The notes beneath the pieces are model-generated. The model was not told where the DNA came from, searched no databases, and saw only the letters and a program-made list of their open reading frames with translations. Below, in pieces: positions 51,997 to 60,474 of a stretch of DNA of 64,000 bases. Location of the stretch: assembly GCA_033851265.1 (NCBI GenBank), contig JAWWOW010000003.1, positions 186,001-250,000 on the forward strand, given 5' to 3'. A program made the translations under genes and the position numbers. Position 1 is the stretch's first letter; every line of letters begins with the position of its first letter. The DNA is from JAWWOW01 sp033851265. GTDB lineage: Bacteria; Actinomycetota; Actinomycetes; JAWWOW01.

Positions 51997-53139
51997 TCAG
52001 TCGGTGTAACCGAACCAACGTGCCCGCCGCGTTGTGGCGAACTCACGCTTTTCTTGCGCCGCCGCGGTCGACGGTGGTTGGAAGATCGCGGTTGGCGCGG
52101 ATCCCGCGAGGAAGTTCACGTCGACGCGCGCGACCTCACCGCCCCCGGTCTCGATGTAGCAGACCGCGGCGCCCTCGAACGCTGCCGGCGCTGGCCCACC
52201 GGTGAGCTGCGAGATCAACGTGTCCGCGAGCGTCGTCGCCTCACCCTCCGCCATCACGCCGGCGCGCGGGACCGGCGCATTCGTGACGTCGCCGACGGCA
52301 TACACGTCCGGGAACTTCGTCGCGAACGTAGCCGTGTCCACCGCGATCCAGCCGTCGTCCTCGGTCAGTCCCGACTCCACGACGACCTGCGGCGCGACAT
52401 GCACGGGGATCCCCAAGAACAGGTCGTAGTCAATGGGGTCGCCCTCGCGCAGGTGGACGACCTTTGCGGCCGGGTCGAGATGCGACACCCACGTCTTCGG
52501 CCGGTAATGGACGTTGGCGTCGGACAGCAGCGACACGATCGACGTGGACGTCTCCTCGGAGATGGGGATCGGCATCGGCATCGGCGTGATCAGGTGGATG
52601 TCGACGGCGTCGCGCACACCGCGGCCTACCAGGTAGTCGTGCAGCATCAGCGCCGCTTCGTTGGGCGCTGGCGGGCACTTGAAGAACGGGCCTAGCACGG
52701 CGATCACGGCGACACCGGATTTGAACGTCGGCAGCACGTCGCGCACTTTCGCGGCACCGGCGAAGGAGTAGAACTCGAGACCACCCTCATCGAGACCCGG
52801 TGTCGCGGCGGTGTCGTAGTCAGCACCGAGCGCGATGGCGAGGATGTCCGCGTCGTACGCCGCAGCGTCCGTCACCACGCGTCGTGTGTGCGGGTCGATC
52901 GAGGTCACCGTCTCCTGCTTGAACTCCACCCCGCGCTTGACGATGTCGCGGTAGTAGGCGCGCACCTCGTCCAGACGGCGATGGCCGAACATCACGTCGA
53001 ACTTGGAGAACCCGAACGCGAACGAGTCGCTCTTGTCGATCAGCGTGACGTGCACGCGGTCGCCAACGGCCTCGGACAGCCGGGTCGACAGCTCCAAGCC
53101 GCCGAACCCTGCGCCGAGGACTACTACCTCAGTCGCCAC
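51997..53139 (-). CDS. FAD-dependent oxidoreductase of the sulfide:quinone/NDH-2 type
   Basis: A protein of 380 residues from a GTG at 53139. The FAD motif VVVLGAGFGGLELSTRL opens the protein; a second dinucleotide region (VAVIAVLGPFFKCPPAPNEAA) contains CPPAPNE, the conserved motif of this branch, and FPDVYAVGDVTNAPVPRAG near the end contacts FAD. The arrangement resembles SQR-like and NADH dehydrogenase-like proteins. The true electron donor is unknown. It lies between a nitrilase and a VOC gene, all minus strand and with gaps of 7 and 10 bases. Confidence 0.85.
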   Translation of the reverse strand: MATEVVVLGAGFGGLELSTRLSEAVGDRVHVTLIDKSDSFAFGFSKFDVMFGHRRLDEVRAYYRDIVKRGVEFKQETVTSIDPHTRRVVTDAAAYDADILAIALGADYDTAATPGLDEGGLEFYSFAGAAKVRDVLPTFKSGVAVIAVLGPFFKCPPAPNEAALMLHDYLVGRGVRDAVDIHLITPMPMPIPISEETSTSIVSLLSDANVHYRPKTWVSHLDPAAKVVHLREGDPIDYDLFLGIPVHVAPQVVVESGLTEDDGWIAVDTATFATKFPDVYAVGDVTNAPVPRAGVMAEGEATTLADTLISQLTGGPAPAAFEGAAVCYIETGGGEVARVDVNFLAGSAPTAIFQPPSTAAAQEKREFATTRRARWFGYTD

Positions 53140-53146
53140 GCCATCA

Positions 53147-54100
53147 TCATTCCGGCTTCGGCATCTCGCTGACGACCGGCCGTGGTGACGTGTCGACGTA
53201 GAGCCGGAACACGTCCGGCCGGCTGTAGTGACCGATCGGGTCCATCAAGCGGCGCGCGGCCAGCACATCGCCCAGGTCGAGGTCGGCGACGAGCGTTTCT
53301 TCCTGCTCACGCACCGGACCAGCGATCAGGTTGCCGTCGGGCCCGACGATGGCGGTGTTGCCCGGCTCCACCCAGTCGCCGTTCTCCTCGCGGAACGCCG
53401 CGGGCACCAACCGGTCCCGGTCCGGGAAGTCGCTGGGGATCTGGTCGACGTGCAGCGCCGGGTTGACGCCGATGACGAACATCCGGTTCTCCCGCGCGAT
53501 GTGTCGCAGTGTCGCGATCCAGCCGTCACCGGTGGCGAGTGTGGGTGCGAGCCACACATCGACGCCTTGCGCATACATGTGGAACCGCGCGAGCGGCATG
53601 TAGTTCTCCCAGCAGATCAGCCCGCCGATCCGCCCGAACGGTGTGTCGACAGCGCGTAGCGTCGACCCGTCCCCCATACCCCACACGGTGCGTTCGGCCC
53701 CCGTCGGCATGAGCTTGCGATGACGCTCGACGAGCGTGCCCTCGGCGGAGAAGTAGAGGACTGTGTTGTAGATCGTCCCGCCGTGCTGCTCGCGTTCCTC
53801 GACGCCGACGACGAGCCACACCCCATGCGTGCGGGCAATCTCGCCCAGCCGATCGGTCGCGGCGCTGGGGATGACGATCGCGTTCTCCGCGAGCAGCCGG
53901 AACCACGCGTCGTCGCCTGCCCAGATCGGCTGGGTGTCCATCCAGATTGGCGTGCCGGGCACGAACACCTCAGGGAAGACGACCAGTTGCGCTCCCTGCG
54001 CAGCCGCTTTTGCGGTCAGCTCGCCGACGCGGTCGATCGTCGCGTCGCGGTCCATGAGCACGTACGCCGCCTGCACAGCGGCGACCCGCAGTGTGGCCAT
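53147..54100 (-). CDS. Nitrilase-superfamily hydrolase, aliphatic/aromatic nitrilase branch
   Basis: A protein of 317 residues with GGAGGGGG before the ATG. The catalytic triad is E44 (VFPEVFVPG), K129 (ERHRKLMPTGAERTVWGMGD) and C163 (GGLICWENYMPLAR). The RKLMPTGAERTVWG block and GLICWENYMPL are characteristic of true nitrilases that convert nitriles to acids. It is the first gene of an operon with a flavoprotein and a VOC protein, suggesting breakdown of a nitrile-bearing compound. Confidence 0.9.
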   Translation of the reverse strand: MATLRVAAVQAAYVLMDRDATIDRVGELTAKAAAQGAQLVVFPEVFVPGTPIWMDTQPIWAGDDAWFRLLAENAIVIPSAATDRLGEIARTHGVWLVVGVEEREQHGGTIYNTVLYFSAEGTLVERHRKLMPTGAERTVWGMGDGSTLRAVDTPFGRIGGLICWENYMPLARFHMYAQGVDVWLAPTLATGDGWIATLRHIARENRMFVIGVNPALHVDQIPSDFPDRDRLVPAAFREENGDWVEPGNTAIVGPDGNLIAGPVREQEETLVADLDLGDVLAARRLMDPIGHYSRPDVFRLYVDTSPRPVVSEMPKPE

Positions 54101-54226
54101 CGTTATCCCCCTCCGCTCCCGCTCACTGTATTGGCTGGCCTGGCCCGCCGACCGCGATGAGTTTCGGCCCGCCCGAACGTCCTAGTTGGTGACAGTCTTT
54201 GGAGCTCTGCGAACGAGGAGACCACC

Positions 54227-55024
54227 ATGCCGGCACGAGAGACCGCACCCGTTGGAGCGCCGTGTTGGGTCGAACTGATGACGTCCGACACCGAACGCAG
54301 CCGAGCGTTTTACACGGCGCTGTTCGGCTGGGAGGCCGAGGACCCGAATGAAGAGTTCGGCGGATACATCAACTACTCCAAGGACGGCGTACGGATAGCC
54401 GGGTGCATGGCCAAGGGATCCGACCAGGCGAGCCTGCCCGACCTATGGTCGATCTACCTCGCGAGCGATGACGCGGCGAAGACGCTCGAAGCCGTGGAAA
54501 CGCACGGCGGGCAGATCCACGTCCCGGCGATGCCGGTGGGCGACCTCGGCACGATGGCCTTCGTGACCGACGCAAGTGGCGCGGCCGTCGGTGTCTGGCA
54601 GCCCGGTCTGCACAAGGGATTTGGTTTGCACGGCGAGGCGGGTACGCCGAGCTGGTTCGAGCTGCACACCCGCGACTATCAGGCCGCAATGGACTTCTAC
54701 CGCGACGTGTTCGGGTGGGAGACCGATGTCGTCAGTGACACCCCGGAGTTCCGTTACTCGACCGTGAAGAAAGCCGACGGCGAGGGATGGCTGGCCGGAG
54801 TGATGGATGCCTCCGCATTCTTGCCCGAGGGCATTCCCGCGCACTGGTCGGTTTACTTCGGTGTCGACGACACCGATGCCGCACTCGCGAAGACCGTGGA
54901 GCTCGGCGGTTCGATCGTGGTGCCGGCCGAGGACACGCCGTACGGTCGGCTCGCAACGGCAACCGACTCGACTGGCGCGCAGTTCAAGCTGGTCGCTCCC
55001 AACGAGGCCATGCCGGCGAGGTAG
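54227..55024 (+). CDS. Double-domain VOC/glyoxalase protein
   Basis: A protein of 265 residues with two tandem VOC domains: residues 10-125 (CWVELMTSDTERSRAFYTAL; FGWEAEDPNEEFGG) and 140-262 (WFELHTRDYQAAMDFYRDVF; FGWETDVVSDTPEF). GAGGAGA precedes the ATG. This form is close to Streptomyces hydroxylase-type VOC proteins. It is divergent from the nitrilase gene across 126 bases. The substrate is unknown. Confidence 0.88.
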   Translation: MPARETAPVGAPCWVELMTSDTERSRAFYTALFGWEAEDPNEEFGGYINYSKDGVRIAGCMAKGSDQASLPDLWSIYLASDDAAKTLEAVETHGGQIHVPAMPVGDLGTMAFVTDASGAAVGVWQPGLHKGFGLHGEAGTPSWFELHTRDYQAAMDFYRDVFGWETDVVSDTPEFRYSTVKKADGEGWLAGVMDASAFLPEGIPAHWSVYFGVDDTDAALAKTVELGGSIVVPAEDTPYGRLATATDSTGAQFKLVAPNEAMPAR

Positions 55025-55090
55025 CTCACGCTTCACGCCAGATCGAGGTGCAGTCCCGTGTGCCGAGCCAGCACGACGAAGTTTGACGGG

Positions 55091-55876
55091 TTAGTGGGTG
55101 CGGACCCATTCGGCAGTTCCACTGAGGAACTGCTGTGGGTCGGCCACTTTGTTGGTGACGAGGTCCTTGAACCACCCGGGGACGTAGACCTCGAGTGCGT
55201 CGCGGTCAAGCGCGTCGATGATGCCGTCGACCATCTCGTCAACCGTGATCTTCGGGATCGCGTCCGGCAGCGGGTCGTTGTCGGGGATCGTGAACAACTC
55301 GGTGTCGACGACACCCGGATAGACGATGAGCATCTTGATGATGCTGCTGTCCCAGAGGTCGACCGCCATCGCTTCGGAGAACACCGCCAGGGCAGCCTTC
55401 GATGCGCTGTACGCCGTCTCGCCTGGTGACGACAGCGTCGCCGCGACCGACGAGACGTTGATGATGCGCGCGTTGTCGCGGGCTAGCAGATGGGGAAGCA
55501 ACGCCAACGTGAGTTGCACCGGCGCGAGGTAGTTGACCCGCATCACGTGTTCGACGGTCGCTTGGTCGAGCTTCGTGACGTGTCGGCGTTTGGGGATGCC
55601 GGCGTTGTTGACGAGCATGTCGACGCCACCGAAGTCATCGACCGCCCACCCCGCGAGCGCATTTACCTGTGCCGGGTCGACCATGTCGCAGACGAAGGAC
55701 TGCGAATCGGGGCTGTGTTTGCGGCAGCGTTCGAGCACTTCAGCGAGCCGGTCCTCGCGCCGCGCCGTCAGTGCGACGGTCGCGCCGGCGGCAGCCAGCC
55801 GCTCAGCCAAGGCGGCTCCGATGCCGGAGGATCCACCCGTCACGAGCACGCGCTTGCCGTTGGCGTCGTACGTCAC
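55091..55876 (-). CDS. Short-chain dehydrogenase/reductase (SDR)
   Basis: A protein of 261 residues starting MTYDANGKRVLVTGGSSGIG. Classical SDR motifs are present: TGGSSGIG (NAD(P) binding), NNAG (MLVNNAGIPKR), catalytic Ser (IINVSSVAATLSS) and Y-x3-K (TAYSASKAA). The reaction is oxidation or reduction of an alcohol or ketone. The 66 bases before 55091 separate it from the convergent VOC gene at 54227. Confidence 0.9.
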   Translation of the reverse strand: MTYDANGKRVLVTGGSSGIGAALAERLAAAGATVALTARREDRLAEVLERCRKHSPDSQSFVCDMVDPAQVNALAGWAVDDFGGVDMLVNNAGIPKRRHVTKLDQATVEHVMRVNYLAPVQLTLALLPHLLARDNARIINVSSVAATLSSPGETAYSASKAALAVFSEAMAVDLWDSSIIKMLIVYPGVVDTELFTIPDNDPLPDAIPKITVDEMVDGIIDALDRDALEVYVPGWFKDLVTNKVADPQQFLSGTAEWVRTH

Positions 55877-55917
55877 GGCGCAACTATGTCAGCGGGGGGG
55901 CAGGCCGAGGGGCGACT

Positions 55918-55954
55918 CCTCTGCTCTGGTTCTCCCAGCGAAGCAGGGCAGAGG
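55918..55954. terminator. Hairpin with a CCTCTGCTCTGG arm, repeated element
   Basis: CCTCTGCTCTG (55918-55928) pairs with CAGGGCAGAGG (55944-55954), 11 bp with one G-U pair. The 12-mer CCTCTGCTCTGG is identical to one at 8889-8900. It lies downstream of the minus-strand marR gene. Confidence 0.65.
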
Positions 55955-56005
55955 GCGGCGGAGGGCCTAGGTCAGCTGGGCTGGATATCGACGTCGCGCG
56001 CAGCG

Positions 56006-56473
56006 TCAGCGGCTGAAGTCCTGCGCGAGCCGTTGCAGTGTCGTCGCCAGCGCGGTCAACTCGTCATCCGGCCAGCCGCTCAGAACCTCGGCAAGCAGTA
56101 CGTCGGCCGCGCGTCGGTAGCGCTCGAATGCCCGCCGTCCGGCCGCGCTGACCGTGAGCAGGGTCGCGCGCGCGTCCTCGGGATCGACGCGGGCGTTCAC
56201 CAGACCGAGCCGGCGCAGCTCATTGACCTCTTTGCTCACGCGTGACGGCTGGGTATCGACCGCTGCTGCGATCGCGCGCAGGTTGACCGGACCACGCCTA
56301 TATATAGAGGCCAACACGGTCACGCTGAGCGGGGAAAGCGACAAACCGGCTCGTTCCGCCCGCAACTGCGCCGACCGTCGGCTCGAAGCGACCCGACCGA
56401 TCCGGGTGAGCGCCGCATCGACCTGGGCCAGCGACTCGGCCCTCCGGACCCCGCGGTCCACCTGCGTTGACAT
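56006..56473 (-). CDS. MarR-family transcriptional regulator
   Basis: A protein of 155 residues with the MarR winged-helix pattern (LSPLSVTVLASIYRRGPVNL; AIAAAVDTQPSRVSKEVNEL; LVNARVDPEDARATLLTVSA). Its start codon touches a 19-bp palindrome (56473-56491) that also lies 11 bases before the divergent nitroreductase start, so it is expected to repress both itself and the nitroreductase operon. The effector is unknown but probably a substrate of that operon. Confidence 0.9.
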   Translation of the reverse strand: MSTQVDRGVRRAESLAQVDAALTRIGRVASSRRSAQLRAERAGLSLSPLSVTVLASIYRRGPVNLRAIAAAVDTQPSRVSKEVNELRRLGLVNARVDPEDARATLLTVSAAGRRAFERYRRAADVLLAEVLSGWPDDELTALATTLQRLAQDFSR

Positions 56474-56491
56474 AGGTTCATCATGAACCTA
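56473..56491. promoter_or_regulatory. MarR operator palindrome
   Basis: TAGGTTCAT-C-ATGAACCTA: perfect 9-bp arms around one base. It fills most of the 29-base gap between the divergent marR (56473) and nitroreductase (56503) starts. Confidence 0.8.
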
Positions 56492-56502
56492 AATTCTCGA
56501 AC

Positions 56503-57144
56503 GTGCCACTCACCACCGATGAGTTGCTCACCACGACTCGTTCGGTACGCCGACGTCTCGACTTCGACCGGCCGGTCGAGCGGAGCATCGTCGAGGAGTG
56601 TCTGCGCATCGGGTTCCAGGCACCGAACGGCTCGAACCTCCAGGCCTACAACTGGGTGATCGTCGACGATCCCGGCGTACGCAAGGAGATGGCCGAGATC
56701 TACCGCGGCGGCCTCGAGGATCAGCTCGCGACATCCGCGGCCAGCACGGAGCCATCGCCGTACCCGGATACACCGGGTCAGGCGCGTATCGGCGCGAGCG
56801 TCTACTACCTCGTCGAGCACCTGCAGGACGTGCCCGTCCTCGTCGTACCGACCGTCGCCGGCCGCATGGACCAGCTGGCAACCACGTTCGACCAAGCCAG
56901 CCGGTGGGGTTCGGTGCTCCCCGCGGTGTGGAACTTCATGCTCGCCTTACGCTCGCGCGGTCTCGGCAGCGCGTGGACAACGCTGCACCTGCGTCGCGAG
57001 AAGGACATGGCCGAGCTGCTCGGCATTCCCTATGACAGCGTCACGCAGGCCGGGCTGTTCCCGGTTGCGTACACAATCGGCACCAACTTCTCACCGGCCG
57101 ATCGCAGCAAGTCCGAGGAATCCATCCACTGGAACCACTGGTAG
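56503..57144 (+). CDS. Nitroreductase-family flavoprotein
   Basis: A protein of 213 residues from the GTG at 56503. No Shine-Dalgarno sequence is visible between the palindrome and the start, so a leaderless message is possible. The N-terminal RSVRRRLDFDRPVERSIVEE and APNGSNLQAYNWVIVDD (FMN binding) and C-terminal GLGSAWTTLHLRREK are typical of nitroreductases. It is the first gene of a four-gene unit with NTF2-like, SDR and P450 genes. Confidence 0.87.
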   Translation: MPLTTDELLTTTRSVRRRLDFDRPVERSIVEECLRIGFQAPNGSNLQAYNWVIVDDPGVRKEMAEIYRGGLEDQLATSAASTEPSPYPDTPGQARIGASVYYLVEHLQDVPVLVVPTVAGRMDQLATTFDQASRWGSVLPAVWNFMLALRSRGLGSAWTTLHLRREKDMAELLGIPYDSVTQAGLFPVAYTIGTNFSPADRSKSEESIHWNHW

Positions 57145-57157
57145 CGAGGACACAACG

Positions 57158-57634
57158 ATGCCCGACTACACACCGACCGAGAAACGCAACATCGACAGCG
57201 TCAACGCGATGTTCGAAGCCGGACCGGAGCTCGACCGCGCGTCACTGTTCGCCGCCGACGCGGTGTGGTGGAACGGCTTGCCGCTCATCCCCGGCAATGT
57301 CGGCGAGACCGAGCACAAGGGCATCGAGGCGATCAAGCGCATCCTCTACGGCTCGGGCCAGGCGCATCCCGGCACCGGCATCGACTCCTATGACCTGATG
57401 ACCAACCGCTTCTCCGACGTAGTCGTCCTCGCCGACGGCGACTACGTCATGCGCCAACACACGCAGACGTCCAAGACGCTCGGCGGTCAGGACTACCGCA
57501 ACGTCTACTGCTTCGTGTTCCGCTTCAACGACGACGGCAAGATCGCCTACCTCACCGAGCACTGGAACACGTGGTACGCCGAACGCGTGCTCTTCAACAA
57601 CTTCGCTGTCGAGCCCGCGCACCCGGTCAGCTGA
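57158..57634 (+). CDS. SnoaL/NTF2-like protein
   Basis: A protein of 158 residues; GCGAGGA precedes the ATG at 57158, 13 bases after the previous stop. The NTF2-like cone pattern is visible: NIDSVNAMFEAGPELDRASL, FAADAVWWNGLP and NVYCFVFRFNDDGKIAYLTE. SnoaL-like proteins act as small cyclases, isomerases or dehydratases in polyketide and terpenoid pathways. The gap to the following SDR is one base. Confidence 0.83.
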   Translation: MPDYTPTEKRNIDSVNAMFEAGPELDRASLFAADAVWWNGLPLIPGNVGETEHKGIEAIKRILYGSGQAHPGTGIDSYDLMTNRFSDVVVLADGDYVMRQHTQTSKTLGGQDYRNVYCFVFRFNDDGKIAYLTEHWNTWYAERVLFNNFAVEPAHPVS

Positions 57635-57635
57635 C

Positions 57636-58394
57636 ATGCGCGGACTCAACGGCAAGACCGTCGTCATCGCCGGTGGCGCGGGCGGTATCGGTACGGCGAC
57701 GTCGCTTCGCTTGGCCAGCGAAGGCGCGAACGTCGTCGTCGGTGACCTCGACGGCGACGCCGCAGCAGCCGTCGTCAAGGAGATCGAGAGCAACAGCGGT
57801 ACGGCGGTCGCAACGCCGGTCGACATCTCCGACCAGACTTCGGTGCAGGCGCTCGTCGAGCTTGCGCTGTCGACGTACGGCGGGATCGACGGCTTCCATG
57901 CCAACGCCGCGGACCTGTCGATCATCGGTCAGGACAGTGATGTGCTCGACGTCGACCTCGAGATCTTCGACCGCACGATCGCGGTCAACCTGCGCGGTCA
58001 CGTGCTCTGCACGCGGGCGGCCTTGCCGCACCTGCTCGAGCGCAAGGGCGCGATGGTCTACACGACGTCGGCTGCGGCTTACATCGGTGAGCCGGAGCGC
58101 CCGTCGTACGCCATAGCGAAGGCCGGCATCACCGCGCTGACGCGCCACGTGGCGTCGAAGTGGGGCAAGAAGGGGATCCGCGCCAACGCGATCGCGCCCG
58201 GTCTCGTGCTCAGCCCGAACGTCTACGACACGATCGGCACCGAGTTCCAGGAGTTCGCACTCGCGGGCACACGCAGCGAGCGGCTCGGCTATCCGGAGGA
58301 CATCGCCGGAATGGTGGCGTTCCTGATGTCCGATGACGGGGCGTGGATCAACGGGCAGATCATCAGTGTCGATGGAGGAGCCACCCTCCGATGA
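57636..58394 (+). CDS. Short-chain dehydrogenase/reductase
   Basis: A protein of 252 residues. AGGAGGIGTATSLRL is the NAD(P) motif, D-L-D at about 38 suggests NAD preference, NAAD replaces the usual NNAG, and SYAIAKAG (Y-x3-K) is the catalytic pair, with MVYTTSAAA providing the Ser. The stop overlaps the P450 start (ATGA at 58391). Confidence 0.9.
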   Translation: MRGLNGKTVVIAGGAGGIGTATSLRLASEGANVVVGDLDGDAAAAVVKEIESNSGTAVATPVDISDQTSVQALVELALSTYGGIDGFHANAADLSIIGQDSDVLDVDLEIFDRTIAVNLRGHVLCTRAALPHLLERKGAMVYTTSAAAYIGEPERPSYAIAKAGITALTRHVASKWGKKGIRANAIAPGLVLSPNVYDTIGTEFQEFALAGTRSERLGYPEDIAGMVAFLMSDDGAWINGQIISVDGGATLR

Positions 58395-59590
58395 CTGACA
58401 ACGATGTCACGAAGTTCCCGACCGTCGAGGGGCCGAGTCTCGACATCGACCCGGCGCTCGACCGGTTGCGCCATGAGGAGCCCGTTGCGCGGGTGCGGCT
58501 GCCGTTCGGCGAAGAGGCGTGGGTCGTCACCAAGCACGACGACGTCAAGACGGTCTACGACCACCCGGCGTTCTGCCGCCGCGGCACCACCGACGAGCGC
58601 GCACCACGTGTGACTTCGGTCGTGCTCGTACAGCCCGGCACGCTCAACTCGATGGACGACGAGGAGCACAAGCGGCTGCGGTCCTTTGTGGGCAAGGTGT
58701 TCACGCCGCGTCGCGTCGAAGCACTGCGCCCCCGTGCCCTCGAGATCACGGCCGAGCTCCTCGACGCGATCGAGGTCGCCGGCGGCACCGCAGACCTGAT
58801 CGAGTCGCTCGCTCTCCCGCTGCCGATCGGCATGATCTGCGAGCTGCTCGGCGTGCCGTATGAGGACCGCGACACGTTCCGCGGGTGGAGTGACGCCTTC
58901 ATGTCCGAAGGGTTGACCAGCGGGCGCAGCATCGATGAGGTCATCGGCGCGTTCACGAACCTCTCGGCGTACCTCGGCAACCTCATCAACGAGCGCCGCG
59001 CCCTCCCGCAGGAGGACCTGCTTTCGGCGCTCGCGACGTTCGATGACGGCAACGACCGGCTCGAGCACGACGAGGTCGTCGCGTTGTCGATCGGCTTGCT
59101 TGTCGGCGGATTCGAGACGACCGCACACATGATCGGCAAGTCGGTCTACAAGCTGCTGCTCGAACCCGGCGGGTGGAAGCAGCTGCACGAACAGCCCGAG
59201 CTCGTCGACACCGCGGTCGAGGAGATGCTGCGCACAATCTCACTCGCCAGCGGCACATCGCTGCCCTGGTGTGCGCAACAGGCGATCACGCTGTCGGGCG
59301 TGGACATCAAGCCGGGCGACTTCGTCGTACCAGGTATCGGGTCCGCCAACCGCGACGAGTCCGTGTACGCCGACCCGGACTCACTCGACCTCGCGCGGTC
59401 ACCGAACCCACATCTGGCGTTCGGTCACGGTGCGCACTTCTGTATTGGTGCCGGTCTTGCGCGGATGGAGATGCAGGTCGCAATCGGCTCGCTCACCGCG
59501 CGCTTCCCGAATCTCACGCTTGCCGGCGATCCACCATGGCGCATCGGCTCAGCCGTCTGGGGACTCCAAGCTCTGCCAGTGGCGTTCTAG
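58391..59590 (+). CDS. Cytochrome P450
   Basis: A protein of 399 residues starting MTDNDVTKFPTVEGPSLDID; the ATG at 58391 overlaps the SDR stop, and an upstream frame exists only by read-through of that gene. Motifs: I-helix GGFETTAHMIG, ExxR (EEMLRTIS), heme-binding FGHGAHFCIGAGLAR with Cys351. It is a soluble bacterial monooxygenase, probably served by redox partners encoded elsewhere. With nitroreductase, NTF2-like and SDR genes it forms a MarR-controlled oxidation pathway. Confidence 0.93.
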   Translation: MTDNDVTKFPTVEGPSLDIDPALDRLRHEEPVARVRLPFGEEAWVVTKHDDVKTVYDHPAFCRRGTTDERAPRVTSVVLVQPGTLNSMDDEEHKRLRSFVGKVFTPRRVEALRPRALEITAELLDAIEVAGGTADLIESLALPLPIGMICELLGVPYEDRDTFRGWSDAFMSEGLTSGRSIDEVIGAFTNLSAYLGNLINERRALPQEDLLSALATFDDGNDRLEHDEVVALSIGLLVGGFETTAHMIGKSVYKLLLEPGGWKQLHEQPELVDTAVEEMLRTISLASGTSLPWCAQQAITLSGVDIKPGDFVVPGIGSANRDESVYADPDSLDLARSPNPHLAFGHGAHFCIGAGLARMEMQVAIGSLTARFPNLTLAGDPPWRIGSAVWGLQALPVAF

Positions 59591-59859
59591 GCGCCGGCGG
59601 CCGCCAGTCGATCGCCGAGGGCTCGGATCTCCGCGCGCAGACCAGCATCGACTGCGCGGATCTCGTCGCGGATGCTGGCATCGCCAGCGTGCATCTCGCT
59701 GCGCAGCTCAACCCTCAACTGATGCATCTCGCCGCGGAGTTGGAACAGTGCTGTCGCAAGCAGCCCGAGCGCGCTGAAGACGGCCGTGCTCAGCACGCCG
59801 ACCAGCACCCAGGCGATGACCATGAAGCAACGGTACGACGGTTCATGCCGCGTCGCCAT
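59587..59859 (-). CDS. Small membrane protein with coiled coil
   Basis: A protein of 90 residues (or 78 from an ATG at 59823). One TM helix (MVIAWVLVGVLSTAVFSALG) is followed by a charged heptad-like helix (RGEMHQLRVELRSEMHAGDA). It overlaps the P450 stop by 4 bases, convergently. No function is known. Confidence 0.6.
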   Translation of the reverse strand: MATRHEPSYRCFMVIAWVLVGVLSTAVFSALGLLATALFQLRGEMHQLRVELRSEMHAGDASIRDEIRAVDAGLRAEIRALGDRLAAAGA

Positions 59860-59880
59860 GCCTGAGTCGCAGGCTGTGGA

Positions 59881-60459
59881 TCAGGACACGTGCTCGTCGA
59901 GGTCCTGTCCTAGTTGGCTTGCCCATTCAGCGTTGGCAGCGGCGAACTGCCGCCGCACCTCGTCCAGATCCCACGGCTGCTCGATCAACGTGTCGGGGTC
60001 CCACTGGCTGCGTGGTTCGTTGATGAAGTCGCCGCCGTAGACATGGATCGCGCCGGTGAACCGTGACAGCGGGTTCTCCACCGAGTGGATGGCGTCTTTG
60101 CCGAGCATGAGCACGCCGCCGTCGTTGAGCTCGCGTCCGCCGGCAGCCGCGATGGACTCCGGGCCGCGACGGTAGAGCGTGTTGTCTTCCCTGCCCTGGT
60201 AGATGCCGATTGCCGCCCACATCCGATGGTCGTGCGGGAAGAGAAACATGCCAGGCGCCCAGATGACATTGAGGACCGTGAGGTCGGGTGACGAGTGAAT
60301 GACGTTGAGACCGCCGACCTCTGCTCCCAGCGCAGCGGCGACACTGCTGCGGTCCTCCATCGTGCGGATCATCAGCTCGCGGGTCGCTCCGCGCGGGTCG
60401 GCATCGTCCAGCGCGAGACGGCAGTCAGCGACAAAGTTGTCGATGTCGAACGTAGACAT
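59881..60459 (-). CDS. Cysteine-dioxygenase-like cupin protein
   Basis: A protein of 192 residues. The double-stranded beta-helix metal site is suggested by FLFPHDHRMWAAIGIYQGRE (H-x-H) and AIHSVENPLSRFTGAIHVYG (third His). This pattern is that of the predicted metal-dependent cupins related to cysteine dioxygenase. A thiol oxidation role is plausible but unproven. It is upstream of no obvious partner on the same strand except the GNAT gene, 15 bases before it. Confidence 0.8.
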   Translation of the reverse strand: MSTFDIDNFVADCRLALDDADPRGATRELMIRTMEDRSSVAAALGAEVGGLNVIHSSPDLTVLNVIWAPGMFLFPHDHRMWAAIGIYQGREDNTLYRRGPESIAAAGGRELNDGGVLMLGKDAIHSVENPLSRFTGAIHVYGGDFINEPRSQWDPDTLIEQPWDLDEVRRQFAAANAEWASQLGQDLDEHVS

Positions 60460-60474
60460 GTGCGCCTCCCCGCG

